Origin: Tricholoma matsutake | Taxonomy: Eukaryota > Basidiomycota > Agaricomycetes > Agaricales > Tricholomataceae | Direction of reading: 5' to 3' | Length of the DNA stretch: 64,000 nucleotides | NCBI GenBank assembly: GCA_026075535.2 | Contig: AP026545.1 | Location: 6,820,001-6,884,000, forward strand | Shown here: piece after piece, positions 43,770 to 54,175 of the stretch | How positions within the stretch are numbered: position 1 is the stretch's first letter | How the letters are laid out: every line of letters starts with the position of its first letter | Position numbers and translations under genes: made by a program | Notes under the pieces: generated by a model | What the model was told of the DNA's origin: nothing | What the model saw: the letters and a program-made list of their open reading frames with translations, nothing else | Databases searched by the model: none

Positions 43770-45300
43770 AGCATTCCCTAAAAATCTGAACTCTTATCGA
43801 CTCTGGTTCCTCACATTGTTTCTTAGATTCATCATTTGTGCAGGACAACCAACTTAGTACCGAAACCATTCCTCTGGTCAGACTCCAACTATTTGATGGA
43901 ACCTGCAACTCCACCATAACCCAGGTCATGAAACTTCCGGCTACTTTTCTGTCTGGTGAAGTGTTTGATCTGACATTTTATGTAACCTCGCTGGACTCTT
44001 CCTGTTCCACAGTACTTGGTCATAACTGGCTGAAGCAATACAATCTGTTGATTGACTGGTCTTCAGGCCAAATAAATTTCTGCTCTGCAGCTCATAGAGG
44101 TCGTGCCCCCTTAACGTCTCTTGACTCTCCTAGCTTGTGTGAGTCACCTATACCTCTGAACCTTCCAGTGGAAACCCATGAAGACCATGTGGTCTCTAAA
44201 TCCTCGAGACTCATACCTCCTGAAATCTCCTTCATCAATGCTGCCACTTATATGCATGCGAGCCAACTCCCTGGGGCTGTAGCCTTTCAGATGACATTCT
44301 CCCCAGAAGGACTGACAGGCAAATCTTCTGTAACATCCGGAAGTTCGCCAGACCTTTCAGATGTTCCAGAGGAATATCACAAATTTGCAGATGTCTTCAA
44401 CAAGCAAAAGGCCCACACCATTCCTATGACCTCAAGATAGAGATGGAGGATAATGCTCCTCCACCTCTGGGTCGCATGTACTCCCTCTTGCCCTCTGAAC
44501 TGGAGGCTCTCAAGATATTCATCGAAGAGAATGTCTACTTGGGCTGCATCCACCCCTCCAAATCTTCTCATGGTGCTCCTATACTCTTTGTCAAGAAAAA
44601 GGATGGAAGTATCCAATTGGGTGTCGACTACTGGGGACTCAACTCCATCTCAAAGAAGGACTGCTACCCACTTCCTCTAATCTTGGATCTCCTGGACTCT
44701 CTTGGTAAAGCTCGCATGTTCACCAAAATCAACCTATGGCATGCCTATCACTTAGTTTGCATCACTGAGGGAGATGAGTGGAAAACCACTTTCCACATGC
44801 GTTACAGCTTGTTCAAATGGCTGGTGGTCCCGTTTGGGCTCACCAATGCACCTGCAGCTTTCCAGTGCCTCATGAATGACATCTCCAGTGACCTTCTCGA
44901 TGTTAGTGTCATTGTCTACCTCGACAATATCCTAATCTACTCCAGTGACCTTCTTGATGTTAGTGTCATTGTCTACCTCGACAATATCCTAATCTACTCC
45001 AATGACATGAGTCAACATAAGGCTCATGTCAAGGAAGTTCTTTGGAGACTCCAGAAAAATGGGCTCTATGCTGCTCCACAGAAATGCGAGTTCCACAAAG
45101 ACAGCGTGGAATACTTAGGGTTCATCCTCTCTCCTGATGGACTCTGGATGTCTGAAGACAAAGTCAAAACCATCCTTGACTGGCCTGAACCTCGAAAGAT
45201 TAAGGATATTCAATCCTTCCTTGGATTCTGCAACTTCTACTGATGCTTTATCCATGGATACTCTGACATTGTCATCCCTCTCACCAGACTTACTTGGAAA
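43770..45300 (+). pseudogene. Family A protease and reverse transcriptase with a duplicated active site
   Basis: The protease motif L-I-D-S-G-S-S-H-C-F-L-D is near 43795 in a frame joining V-Q-D-N-Q-L-S-T-E. The RT starts M-E-D-N-A-P-P-P-L-G-R after a TAG at 44438-44440. It has L-F-V-K-K-K-D-G-S, T-K-I-N-L-W-H-A-Y, F-G-L-T-N-A-P-A-A-F-Q, then V-Y-L-D-N-I-L-I-Y twice, because 57 bp are tandemly duplicated (44887-45000). Both copies carry Asn for the second catalytic Asp (GAC AAT). A TGA at 45241-45243 ends the frame. Both the duplication and the Asn change should abolish polymerase activity. Confidence 0.85.
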
Positions 45301-46950
45301 CATGCACCATGGGACTTTGGCAAGAAATGTCAAGAAGCCTTCAACAAATTAAAAGAAGAATTCACCCATGCCCCAGTACTCACTCAATGGCTACCAGACT
45401 CCCGCATTTCCTGGAGACAGATGCTTCAGACTATGCGCTGGCAGCTATCCTGTCCATCTATACTCTGGATGGAGAAATCCACCCGGTTGTGTTCCACTCC
45501 CACTCCTTCAACCCAGCTGAACTGAATTATGACACCTATGACAAGGAACTCTTGGCTATCTTTGAAGCCTTCAAACACTGGTGACAGTACCTTGAAGGTT
45601 CCAGAAATCTGGTAGATGTGGTCACAGATCACAAAAATCTGGAAGACTTCAGCACAACAAAACTCCTTACCCATCAACAAGCTTGGTGGTAAGAATACCT
45701 TTCACAGTTCAACCGTGCTATTCACTTCCACCCCGGAAAGCTAGGGGCTAAACCCGATGCACTCACTAGATGCTGGGATGTCTACCACAAAGGGGGAAAT
45801 AGCGACTTTGCCTTGGTAAACCCGAGCAATTTCTGTCCAGTCTTTACTCAAGAACAACTCACATCCTCCCTCCGAGCCACTTTCCTTGCTACTCCTATCA
45901 TCCAATAAGCTGTTCTCATGGATATTGAGAAACTCCACAATGATATCTGATCCTCACTCCCTCTTGATCCCATTTCCTCCTTGCACCTTCCATCACCATC
46001 TGCCCCAAATTGGTCTCTAGACAATGATGGACTTCTCTGCCACTTTGACTGGATTTATGTCTGGGATGTCACAGATCTCCATCTTAAAGTCTTACAATAC
46101 AAGCATGACCATATTCTCTCAGGTCACTACAGACAAAACAAGACCCTTCAGCTTATCCGACACAATTACATTTGGCCCAACCTCTGCACCTTTGTGCAGG
46201 ACTTTTGCAAGTCTTGTACTACATGCAAACACTCCAAATCACCCCGACACAAGCCTTATGGATTTTTGAAACAACTTCCAGTTCTGGAAAGGCCTTGGAA
46301 CTCAATCTCAATGGACTTCATTGAACAGTTACCAGATCCAATGGGCACACTGCCATTCTAGTCATCATAGACTGACTCTCCAAACAGGGCATCTTCATTC
46401 CCACAGTAAACAAAATTACAGCACAAGAATATTTGTCATACATGTCTTCTCCAAGCACGGTGTTCCATCTCATGTCACCTGCAACTGGGGTTCCCAGTTC
46501 ATTTCCCATTTCTTCCACTCTCTTGGACAAGCCCTGGACATGAAAATCCACTTCACTTTGGGTTACCATTCAGAAGACAACAGACAGATGGAACACCTCA
46601 ACCAGACCCTCAAACAGTACTTGCGCATTTTCTGCAACTACCAACAGGATAACTGGTCCCAGCTTTTACCTTTGAGGGAATTCGCTTACAACAATGCTCC
46701 CTCAGCTTCCACTGGAGTTTCACCCTTCTTTGCCAACAAGGGTTACCACCCAAACATCATGTTTTTCCCAGAGTGCGAACTAGCCTTGCAACATGGGCAC
46801 TATTTTGTGGTCAACCTTGATGACCTCCACCAGGAACTCTGGAAGCAACTCACAGAGGCACAGAAGTGCTATCAAGGTCCTGCGGACAAATGCTGGGCTC
46901 CTGCTCCTGACTTCAATATTGGTGACTATGCTTTTGTCAAAGGTGAATGA
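45301..46950 (+). pseudogene. Family A RNase H and integrase, multiply broken
   Basis: RNase H motifs are L-E-T-D-A-S-D-Y-A-L-A-A-I-L, Y-D-K-E-L-L-A-I-F-E-A-F-K-H-W (then a stop) and V-T-D-H-K-N-L. Stops lie near 45582, 45690, 45906 and 45948. The integrase finger (H-I-L-S-G-H-Y, C-K-S-C-T-T-C-K) is at 46100-46240, followed by S-M-D-F-I-E-Q-L-P. After a break near 46360 the frame 46321-46950 has N-W-G-S-Q-F-I-S-H-F, R-Q-M-E-H-L-N-Q-T-L-K and P-A-P-D-F-N-I-G-D-Y-A-F-V-K. The second catalytic Asp position (usually S-D-R-G-S-Q-F) is N-W-G-S-Q-F, so it is lost. Family A ends at about 46942. Confidence 0.8.
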
Positions 46951-47512
46951 GTTCACAGAACGCATGCGGGATAGCTTGGAGGAGGCAAAGGCGAAGGACA
47001 ACATGGCACACTTTTACAACCAACACCATTCTCCGACCCCTCAGTACAAGGTTGGTGATCGAGTTTATCTTGACTCCAGTGACATCTCCACTATGCATCC
47101 ATCCAAGAAACTTGCTCATCACTTCCTGGGACCTTTCCCCATCATCAAGTGTGTTGGAACGCATGCCTATTGTCTATGCCTTCCAACCTCCATGTCCAGA
47201 CTCCACCCAGTCTTCCATGTTGTCAAACTCCTTCCAGCTCCCCCAGATCCATTCCTGGGACGCCATTCACACCCACCACCACTGCCTACAGTGATCGAGG
47301 GAGAACCCCAATATGAAGTCAAGTCAATCTTGGACAGCCAGTTGCGTCAAGGAAAACTCCAGTATTTGGTGCATTGGAAGGGTTATGGGTATGAGGAGAA
47401 CTCATGGGTCGAAGAGTCTGACATGAATGCCCCTCGGTTAGTCAAGGAATTCCACCGATGGCACACTGCTGCACCGCATTGCATTCAAGTCACAGACTTT
47501 GGTCGTATGTGA
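46946..47512 (+). pseudogene. Family B integrase tail and chromodomain on the chimeric element
   Basis: From V-N-E-F-T-E-R-M-R-D-S-L the sequence follows Pol of the intact family B element to its end. It has a short deletion (E-A-K-A-K-D-N-M) and scattered changes, many of them C to T or G to A. The chromodomain Y-L-V-H-W-K-G-Y-G-Y-E-E-N-S-W is kept. The frame ends at TGA 47510-47512. Confidence 0.85.
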
Positions 47513-47553
47513 TTTCGAATGCATCAGGGTGATGCATCTTAGGGAGGGGGTGA

Positions 47554-47987
47554 TGTAAGGGGACTAGGGGGACTAGGGGGGTGCCCTGTGTGTTTCTCCT
47601 ATTTTTTATGTTCATTCTATATTTTTCCTCACTTCATTTCCTTCTATTCTTCATTTTCTATGATTTTTCTGGATTTTATTACTAATCTCCCTTTCTATCA
47701 TGTTTGTGCATGCTGACAGTTTTATATTTAGAGGCGGAGCACCCCTTCCGACATCTACCCCTTGGTACGATGTCATTTGGCAGCCTTGATCTGCCTATCT
47801 CCGCCTTTTCTATTTTTAGGTTATTATTTGATTTTTGTCATCTTCACATATACTGGGCATCAGCAAAGGGGTCCTTAAAGTTTTCTCTTCGGATTTCCCT
47901 TTGCTAGGTGCGTCCCCAATCCCTGTAATATGTAGTATAATTTTAACTTTGGATTTCCCTTTGCTAGAGGCTGAGGTTGCCCTTATA
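47554..47987 (+). repeat. Family B LTR at the 3' end of the chimera
   Basis: It matches the 33397 and 39016 LTRs throughout but with many substitutions and a GGGGACTAG duplication at the start, so it is clearly older. It ends GCCCTTATA. Confidence 0.9.
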
Positions 47988-48040
47988 GTCTGTGCCTTTG
48001 GTTGCAAGTAGGCAGTTTTGGTCACATAATTGCAAATAAT

Positions 48041-48407
48041 TTACAAACTCGCTAAATAGTGGCCATCCTGGATGCCCACTCTGTGCAAGGGCCTGACTGC
48101 AGCCAAATATGCATCCCCATTCATCCAATCATAATAGAAATCTGGTATTTTATGGTGTGGGTGCCTGTGCTCACACATTGAACCCAAATCACCTCTAGAA
48201 CAAAGTTGTATAACATACCTGGTAGGTGCCTGCAGTCAATGCAAACCTAAGCAAGTGGATAAAATATGCAGGTACCAAATTTTCTATCATGATCAGATGA
48301 GTGGATAAGGTGGAGAGAGTACTTACTGGAACATGGATGCGATAGCTTCAGTCAGACCCATGTGAGTGGTGGGCATCCAGGGCAGCCACCATTTAGTGAG
48401 CTTGTAA
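48041..48407. repeat. Inverted-repeat element, about 367 bp
   Basis: TTACAAACTCGCTAAATAGT and GGCCATCCTGGATGCCCACTC at the left are mirrored by GGTGGGCATCCAGGGCAGCC and ACCATTTAGTGAGCTTGTAA at the right, with several mismatches. No ORF or sure target duplication. Confidence 0.7.
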
Positions 48408-49036
48408 ATCATTTCCGCATCCCTTCATTCACCACTTTTTCAGTTAAACCTTGGTATATCACTTATTCCTTGCCTTTCTTGGGTCATCCATATAAGAAAT
48501 TGGATGGATGGACATGACCCACCCTAGGGCTTTGTCCTTTATATTACTACACACTACTATCTACTGACATTTTGTATCTACTTGGCCCTCCTGCTCATCC
48601 AGAGCACTCAGACACCACAGAATAAGGTGAGCACATGCAGGAATGCGGTGCTCCACAATATCCATAGTTGTTGTCATGATAGAAGGCATTGCAAGGCAAG
48701 GAGGGGAAAAAACAGATTTCAAACTCCGAAGAAATTCAACCATAGTTCATGTGATCACAACATCTGTTCCTCCTTATTAAATGGAACACCTCCATAGCTC
48801 TACCAGGAACACAAACCAGTTATGCTATGGAGAAGGATTGACACCAGGATATCCTGATCAACTGCAAGAAAACACATTTGAAGAATGCATTGCTTTTCTG
48901 AACAACCAAGCATTCAATTCTTGTTCAATTCTTCATCTTTCTCTATTGTTGATGATGTGCTTATATATTCCCTTTTCTCTTTGAAAAGATAAACAAGTGG
49001 ATACAGAACAATGAAGCTGGATCATGCTTTCAGAGA
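48408..49036. other. Stretch with no recognised gene
   Basis: Nothing is supported here; short ORFs lack motifs. Confidence 0.4.
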
Positions 49037-49044
49037 GGAGGATC

Positions 49045-49786
49045 TAGGGTGTAGCACAGGTGACACCATGGGTTTCACTGGCAACACCACACCTGTCACC
49101 TGTCACACCATACCTGTACAAACACCATACCTGCAGGTACAGGTTATAAGCACAGGTTTTGTATGGTGTTTTCAAACTACAGTAGCACTTGGGTAACATG
49201 GCATAAACTATGTGTGGCTAAAACAAAGGTAAGAGGTAGCTATACTAGAAAGTTATCCAACTTTTCTATACTGCTTCAACACTTGAATCCACATATAAAT
49301 TATGATATAATGTTCACTTCTTTCACAAATCATCTGTCAACCTTTTTTATCCATCATGAAGAACACAAAGAAACTAGTAATTTGCTGCATTCTATCTGGG
49401 CAGAGTAGTTTTGGCATAAGAGGAGCAATTTTTGGAAGGAACACTCAAGGTCACCATGCAAAACAACATCAACTTGACTGAATTAGATCATTGTATGTCA
49501 TAAGATCCCACAGTACCAGGCAGATACATGTCTTAACAGAGTGTAACAACAATTAATTCTCATAAACTTGATAAAAATTCTTTTAACTCAAAGCAAAGAG
49601 CTCAGAAGAATTTTGGAACCACAAAACCTGATATGAAATATATCACAACTCAAACCTGTGACAACCTGCAACACCATGAGTACAGGTGTGGTGTTGCCAC
49701 AGGTACAGATATACAAACCCATACCTGCACCTGTGCTACCTGCAGGCAGAATACCACAGGTTCACCTGTACCTGTGCTACACCCTA
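49045..49786. mobile_element. Non-autonomous hAT-type element (TAGGGTGTAGCAC ends), 742 bp
   Basis: The ends are TAGGGTGTAGCACAGG and CCTGTGCTACACCCTA, perfectly inverted. The octamer GGAGGATC flanks both sides (49037-49044, 49787-49794). The subterminal regions are packed with ACCTGT/ACAGGT words. No transposase. It is directly followed by a second hAT-type element. Confidence 0.9.
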
Positions 49787-49794
49787 GGAGGATC

Positions 49795-50419
49795 TAGTGT
49801 TTAAAGGTCCAGTTAATGCAACTGAAAAAATGACCACAACTGAACTGAACTGGACTGAATGCAACCGGACCATCGGTTGTGGTTGCCCACATTTGGGGTC
49901 GTTCCGGTTGCCAGTTGCCTCATTTTGCAAATATTTGAAAACCATTGAAAGACCGGTTGCCATACCGTGCATAAAAGATGTGTACATTGCAGGAAAAAAC
50001 CCGCGAGTCAGGTTGCCATGAGGTGCAGGTTCCTTTCCCACGAGGACATACCCCGCAAGTCATGTCACCATGAGACATGGGTTGCTCATATCTGTAATAA
50101 TTTGCTGAAAAGATATGAAATTATTACAGAAATGAGAAACCCACACCTCATGGTGACCTGACTCATGGGTTATATCATCGTGGGAAAGGAACCTGCACCT
50201 CATGGCGACCTGACTCGCTGGGTATATCATCACAGGAAAGGAACCCACCCCTCATGGTGACTAAGACTGGTCTTAACCATTTTTTTGGGGACAACTGAAC
50301 CAATGTGGACCGGTTCAGTTGCAATTGCCCCATATCTGGGTCGGTCCGGTTACAGTTGTGGTTGCCAGTTGCCCCTCTTGGGGGTCAAAAACTGGACTGA
50401 ACTGGACCTTTAAACACTA
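49795..50419. mobile_element. Non-autonomous hAT-type element (TAGTGTTTAAAGGTCC family), 625 bp
   Basis: The ends are TAGTGTTTAAAGGTCCAGT and ACTGGACCTTTAAACACTA. GGAGGATC flanks it at 49787-49794 and 50420-50427. The ends carry CAACCGG/GGTTGC-rich repeats; the centre holds repeated CACCTCATGG-GACCTGACTC blocks. No transposase. Confidence 0.9.
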
Positions 50420-50427
50420 GGAGGATC

Positions 50428-51891
50428 TGCTGATCACCAAGGACAAAGGAATCTTGATACATCACATATACAAAGAGCATATCGGAGAGCAGGGTAAAGG
50501 GGATCAGGAAGGGATAAGAGGAGCTTGTCATGCTGTGAGGGTAGCATTACCCAATGTGTTTACCAGGAATTATATAGGCTTTCTGAATGATGGTTCTGGG
50601 TTAGAGGGCCAACCAGGCTAGCCTGAGGCCCATTCACATAGGAAAGTTAAGGGAGAAAAGGCTAGGAAAGACTTGGATAGTGAAGGAATAAAGGGGTCAT
50701 AGGCAAGAGAAGGCTAGCTTCAGGTTAGAATAACAGTAATAATGATTGATGTAAGTGCGGCGGTGACACCAAATTACTTGACATATCCATGCCTCAGAGC
50801 ATCATGAGATGTGTATTACGATCATTGTATGTCACTACATACATGTAAAGCCACACCTCAAGTTGACATGACTCGTGGTTGATACATGTAAAGCTGCACC
50901 TAAGTCGACATGACTTGCAGTCAATACATGTAAAGCTGCTACTCATGCTGACATGACATGCAGTTTTGTGATTAGTCATTGCGAGTCAGGGTAATAGTAA
51001 TGGTCAAACATGACGATCACTTGACATGTTGACCTGCCAACTTGAATTGCCAGAGGACTCAACAGTGTGAATCAACATGAATCTTGGAGAATGTTGAATT
51101 GTTTGTGAGTCATTCACTGAAGATTTAAGACATTTATTTAGATTACATTGAGAGTATCAACATAGTATAAAGTAATGTACCAATGGTCATCTCGAGACGT
51201 GGGTTGAACTGAGTCATGGGTGTATGCTACTTGAACCCACGTCTCATGGTGACATGGGGCATGGGCTTAAGTAGGATGGACCCACTGCTGACTTGACATT
51301 GAGGAGGAAGGGGTTAGGACATTTGCATTGAGGGAGGTGAGGGGGTGAAATAAATGGGTTGATGGTGTTGTTGAAGAGAGAATTGTGAATGCACCTTATC
51401 AACAGGCCTTGAGGTGTAAGAATGGAGGGATCAATTCATCATTCAGCAGGTCAGGTCACCATGAGACGCAGGTCTTATGCTATGTCAGCCCGAGTCTCAT
51501 GGTGGCCTGAGGCAGAAACAGAAGTGAACATAAGATTGTGTATGCACTTAATACAGAGGCCTTCAGGTGTAGGAGTTGTGCTATCAATTAATCATTTAGC
51601 AGGCACACATACGGACAGCGGATGGGTGTAACTCATGCAAAATGGGACATTCATATATTACTTCTGACTTTTGAATGGATCCTCTGAATTGTCAATATGC
51701 AATACAAATTTTGATCTATCTGTAGTGATTGAGGTTAGATGGTACAATCTAGGATAATAAATGAAATGATACTTACCTACCAAAAAGTCTCCGTATCTCT
51801 TGCAAGTTGTACATGGCCTGCTCCCCATTGTTGTCAAACTTGATGAGGCCTCTGATACACACTTGTCTCCACTAGCAGAACAGTAAGAAAA
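50428..51891. other. Stretch with no gene; short tandem repeat at 50826-50960
   Basis: About three units of TACATGTAAAGC..CACCT..GACATGACT (about 43 bp) lie at 50826-50960. The word TGAGACG with GTCACCAT or CTCATGGTGAC recurs at 51190-51260 and 51450-51500, and also inside the preceding hAT-type element. No convincing ORF. Confidence 0.45.
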
Positions 51892-52080
51892 TGTTGGGAT
51901 AGTCAATCCTAGCGCATCACATATAAAAATAGAACACAATGTATTTATAGATCATAACATAGGTACATCATAGTATAGGGGAATACGAGATGTTCTACCT
52001 TGTCCTGAACACCCATCATTAAATCCCTACAAACTACTACTCCACACCATAATCCCAATAGGTTATGGGCCCTGTTTCTG
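51892..52080 (+). repeat. Copia LTR, plus sense
   Basis: It starts TGTTGGGATAGTCAATCC and matches the 21571-21755 LTR to CATAATCCCAA. GGTTATGGGCCCTG follows and may include the primer-binding region. The right limit is approximate. Confidence 0.7.
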
Positions 52081-52315
52081 GCCTTTCAGATGTGTTAAAA
52101 CCTCTATGTGGTGGAAAACCCCATGGGAAAAACCAACTCACATGTGAGGAAAGCTACTGAGTTCGCGTGTCGACTGAATTCCCATTTCTGCCCTATGTCG
52201 TGTATATTTAGGCCTTGGTAATGCCTTCATTAACATGTCCACTATTTGTTCTGGGTCACAACAGTTTTGTATATCGAGTATTTTGTCAGTTACTAGAGTT
52301 CGGACCCAGTGATGG
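52081..52315. repeat. Copy of the copia 3' untranslated segment, in the wrong orientation
   Basis: From CTTTCAGATGTGTTAAAACC on, it matches 21830-22060 in plus orientation. There it lies on the antisense strand between RNase H and the 3' LTR. Next to a plus-sense LTR it is inverted, showing a rearranged element. Confidence 0.7.
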
Positions 52316-53285
52316 TGAATGCCAATGATCCCAATGATCTGGACCCCAAAAGGAGAATGTCCTCAGATTCCTTTATTGGCTTATTATGGGAGGAATATAA
52401 AATTTGTATGATGTGCTCTCATAACAAGTATTCTAATGGTTCTAGCACAAACCTGGTTAATACCCAGAAGAATAGCGGAACTAACAAAACTTTGGAAGAG
52501 TGCATCATGGATCATAAATCCTCCAACAAACCTTATTGCAAACATTGTAAATGACCAGAACATTGGTCAAGTAAATGTCGCAAATATGCCGGTAACAAAT
52601 GTTGGAACTGTGGAAAAATAGGACATAAGGAAAGAGATTGTTGGAAGAAAAAGAAGGGTAAAGAGAAGCAAAAAGAGGGATCAAAGAAAGGTACCAAGGA
52701 TTCGAATGTGGGGGAGGAATTGATCACATTTCCAGTAAATGACGAACTTTACAATTTTGACACATATGAAGCCTGTAACCTTGATGGAAATGATGAGTGA
52801 TTGATCTGGTATGACTGGTTAGCCAATTCAGCAACAACTTCACATGTTATGCATCAAAGAGAAGCCTTTATTGCATACACACCTGTGGAAAAATGTTCCA
52901 TAACAGGTGTAGGTGGTAAAGAAGTGAAAATTGAGGGCCATGGAACTGTTGAACTAATTTTGACATGTAACAGTCACGATTATATTTTGCACTTGGAGGA
53001 CGTACTCCACATACCTGGAACACAGAATAATTCAATTTTGTTGGGGCGATGGGATGCAGCTGGCAGAAGATATACAGGTGGAAAGGGAAGAATTACCTTT
53101 ATCACTAAGGAGGGGAAGAAAATAGCACAAGGGAACAAGGTTAACAACCACTTATACAAGATGGAATTAACTGTACACAACTAACACTCGACGCTTACAA
53201 TAGAAGCTGCTGATCACTGATCATTCATCAATAATGATGCAGCACTCAATTGGGAAACCTGGCACAAACACTTTGGTCATGTCGG
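52316..53285 (+). pseudogene. Copia gag end and protease
   Basis: The gag part has two zinc knuckles: C-K-H-C-K (then a TGA) P-E-H-W, and the intact C-W-N-C-G-K-I-G-H-K-E-R-D-C near 52602. A lysine-rich tail and an acidic segment follow. After a stop at 52798 the protease reads W-L-A-N-S-A-T-T-S-H-V, where copia proteases have D-S-G-A-T-S-H, so the catalytic Asp is Asn and Gly is Ala. H-I-P-G-T-Q-N-N-S-I-L-L-G-R follows, then the pre-integrase H-K-H-F-G-H-V. The copy is cut by a reversed family A LTR at 53286. Confidence 0.8.
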
Positions 53286-54175
53286 TGATGATGCTCAACC
53301 CGGAAACCCAAACAAAACCCACAAAATGGCTTCGGATGGTATAACACAAGTCAGAGGAAGGATGCGAGGCCCTCTAGATGTCACCTGTCAGATCGACCGT
53401 CAAATAGCCCTAGAAGGACTGCTTGTTGAAGTGGTTCGAAGCTAAAAGAATGTGTTTTGAGGACTTGCAATGATTTTCGAGACGTTGTGATGATTTTCGA
53501 GATGTTGCAATATTTTTCGAAGAAGTTTCGAGGAATTTCGAGTGCGCAAATATGATCGGACGCAAGATCAGGGGACTAGACGAGTAGTAGAAGCAAAGCA
53601 AAGGCAAATCGAGGGAAACGAAAGCAAAAATAGCATAATGTGAGGAATTTCAAGGAATTTCGAGGAAGTTTAGCGTAAAACACCAAACTTCAGACTGAAT
53701 AAGACTAAACCAAACTCTCAAATCACTGTGATCTGGGAGGAAGACTATGACTTTCTTGTTTTTCTTTGTATCCTGTACATCTTTTTATATAAAATAAAGA
53801 AAGTACCTAAAAAGGCTAGAGAACATGAGGCAAACATGTGGAAAACTCGAGGCCAAAGACAATATAAGTATATCAGAACAATAAAGCGAGCCTAGAAGGG
53901 GTGAATATAACACATGATGAAGAAATAATAAGAAAGAATAGCTAAAACTGGACTGTCCTTGTTATAAATTGAATAAAAGATCGGAAACTGCTTCGAGCAG
54001 ATTGTATGTGTGCACATGCGGTCGAAATGTGTTCAATATACTCGATATGGTGTCCCATGTGTCCAGCATGCGTCCGAAGATCGTTCAAACAGGAAATACT
54101 GTGTCCGACGATGTTTTTCGAGGTTCGATGTTTTTCGAAGATTTTCGAAGATTCTTCGGACTTCATTCGTGGCCC
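53286..54175 (-). repeat. Truncated family A LTR, reversed
   Basis: On the minus strand it ends GGGTTGAGCATCATCA, as in the 4647-5980 LTR, and is collinear with it for about 890 bp. It lacks the first 400 bp or so (break at GGCC, about 54175). It interrupts the copia fragment. Confidence 0.85.

Larger units (their letters stand above)
42512..47987 (+). mobile_element. Chimeric gypsy element: family A 5' LTR and body, family B 3' end and LTR
   Basis: The 5' LTR (42512-43562) and gag-to-integrase are family A. At about 46942 the sequence switches to family B (integrase tail, chromodomain, polypurine tract, LTR at 47554-47987). The outer flanks (CATGC and GTCTG) do not match, so there is no target duplication. 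It is heavily decayed. Confidence 0.85.
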
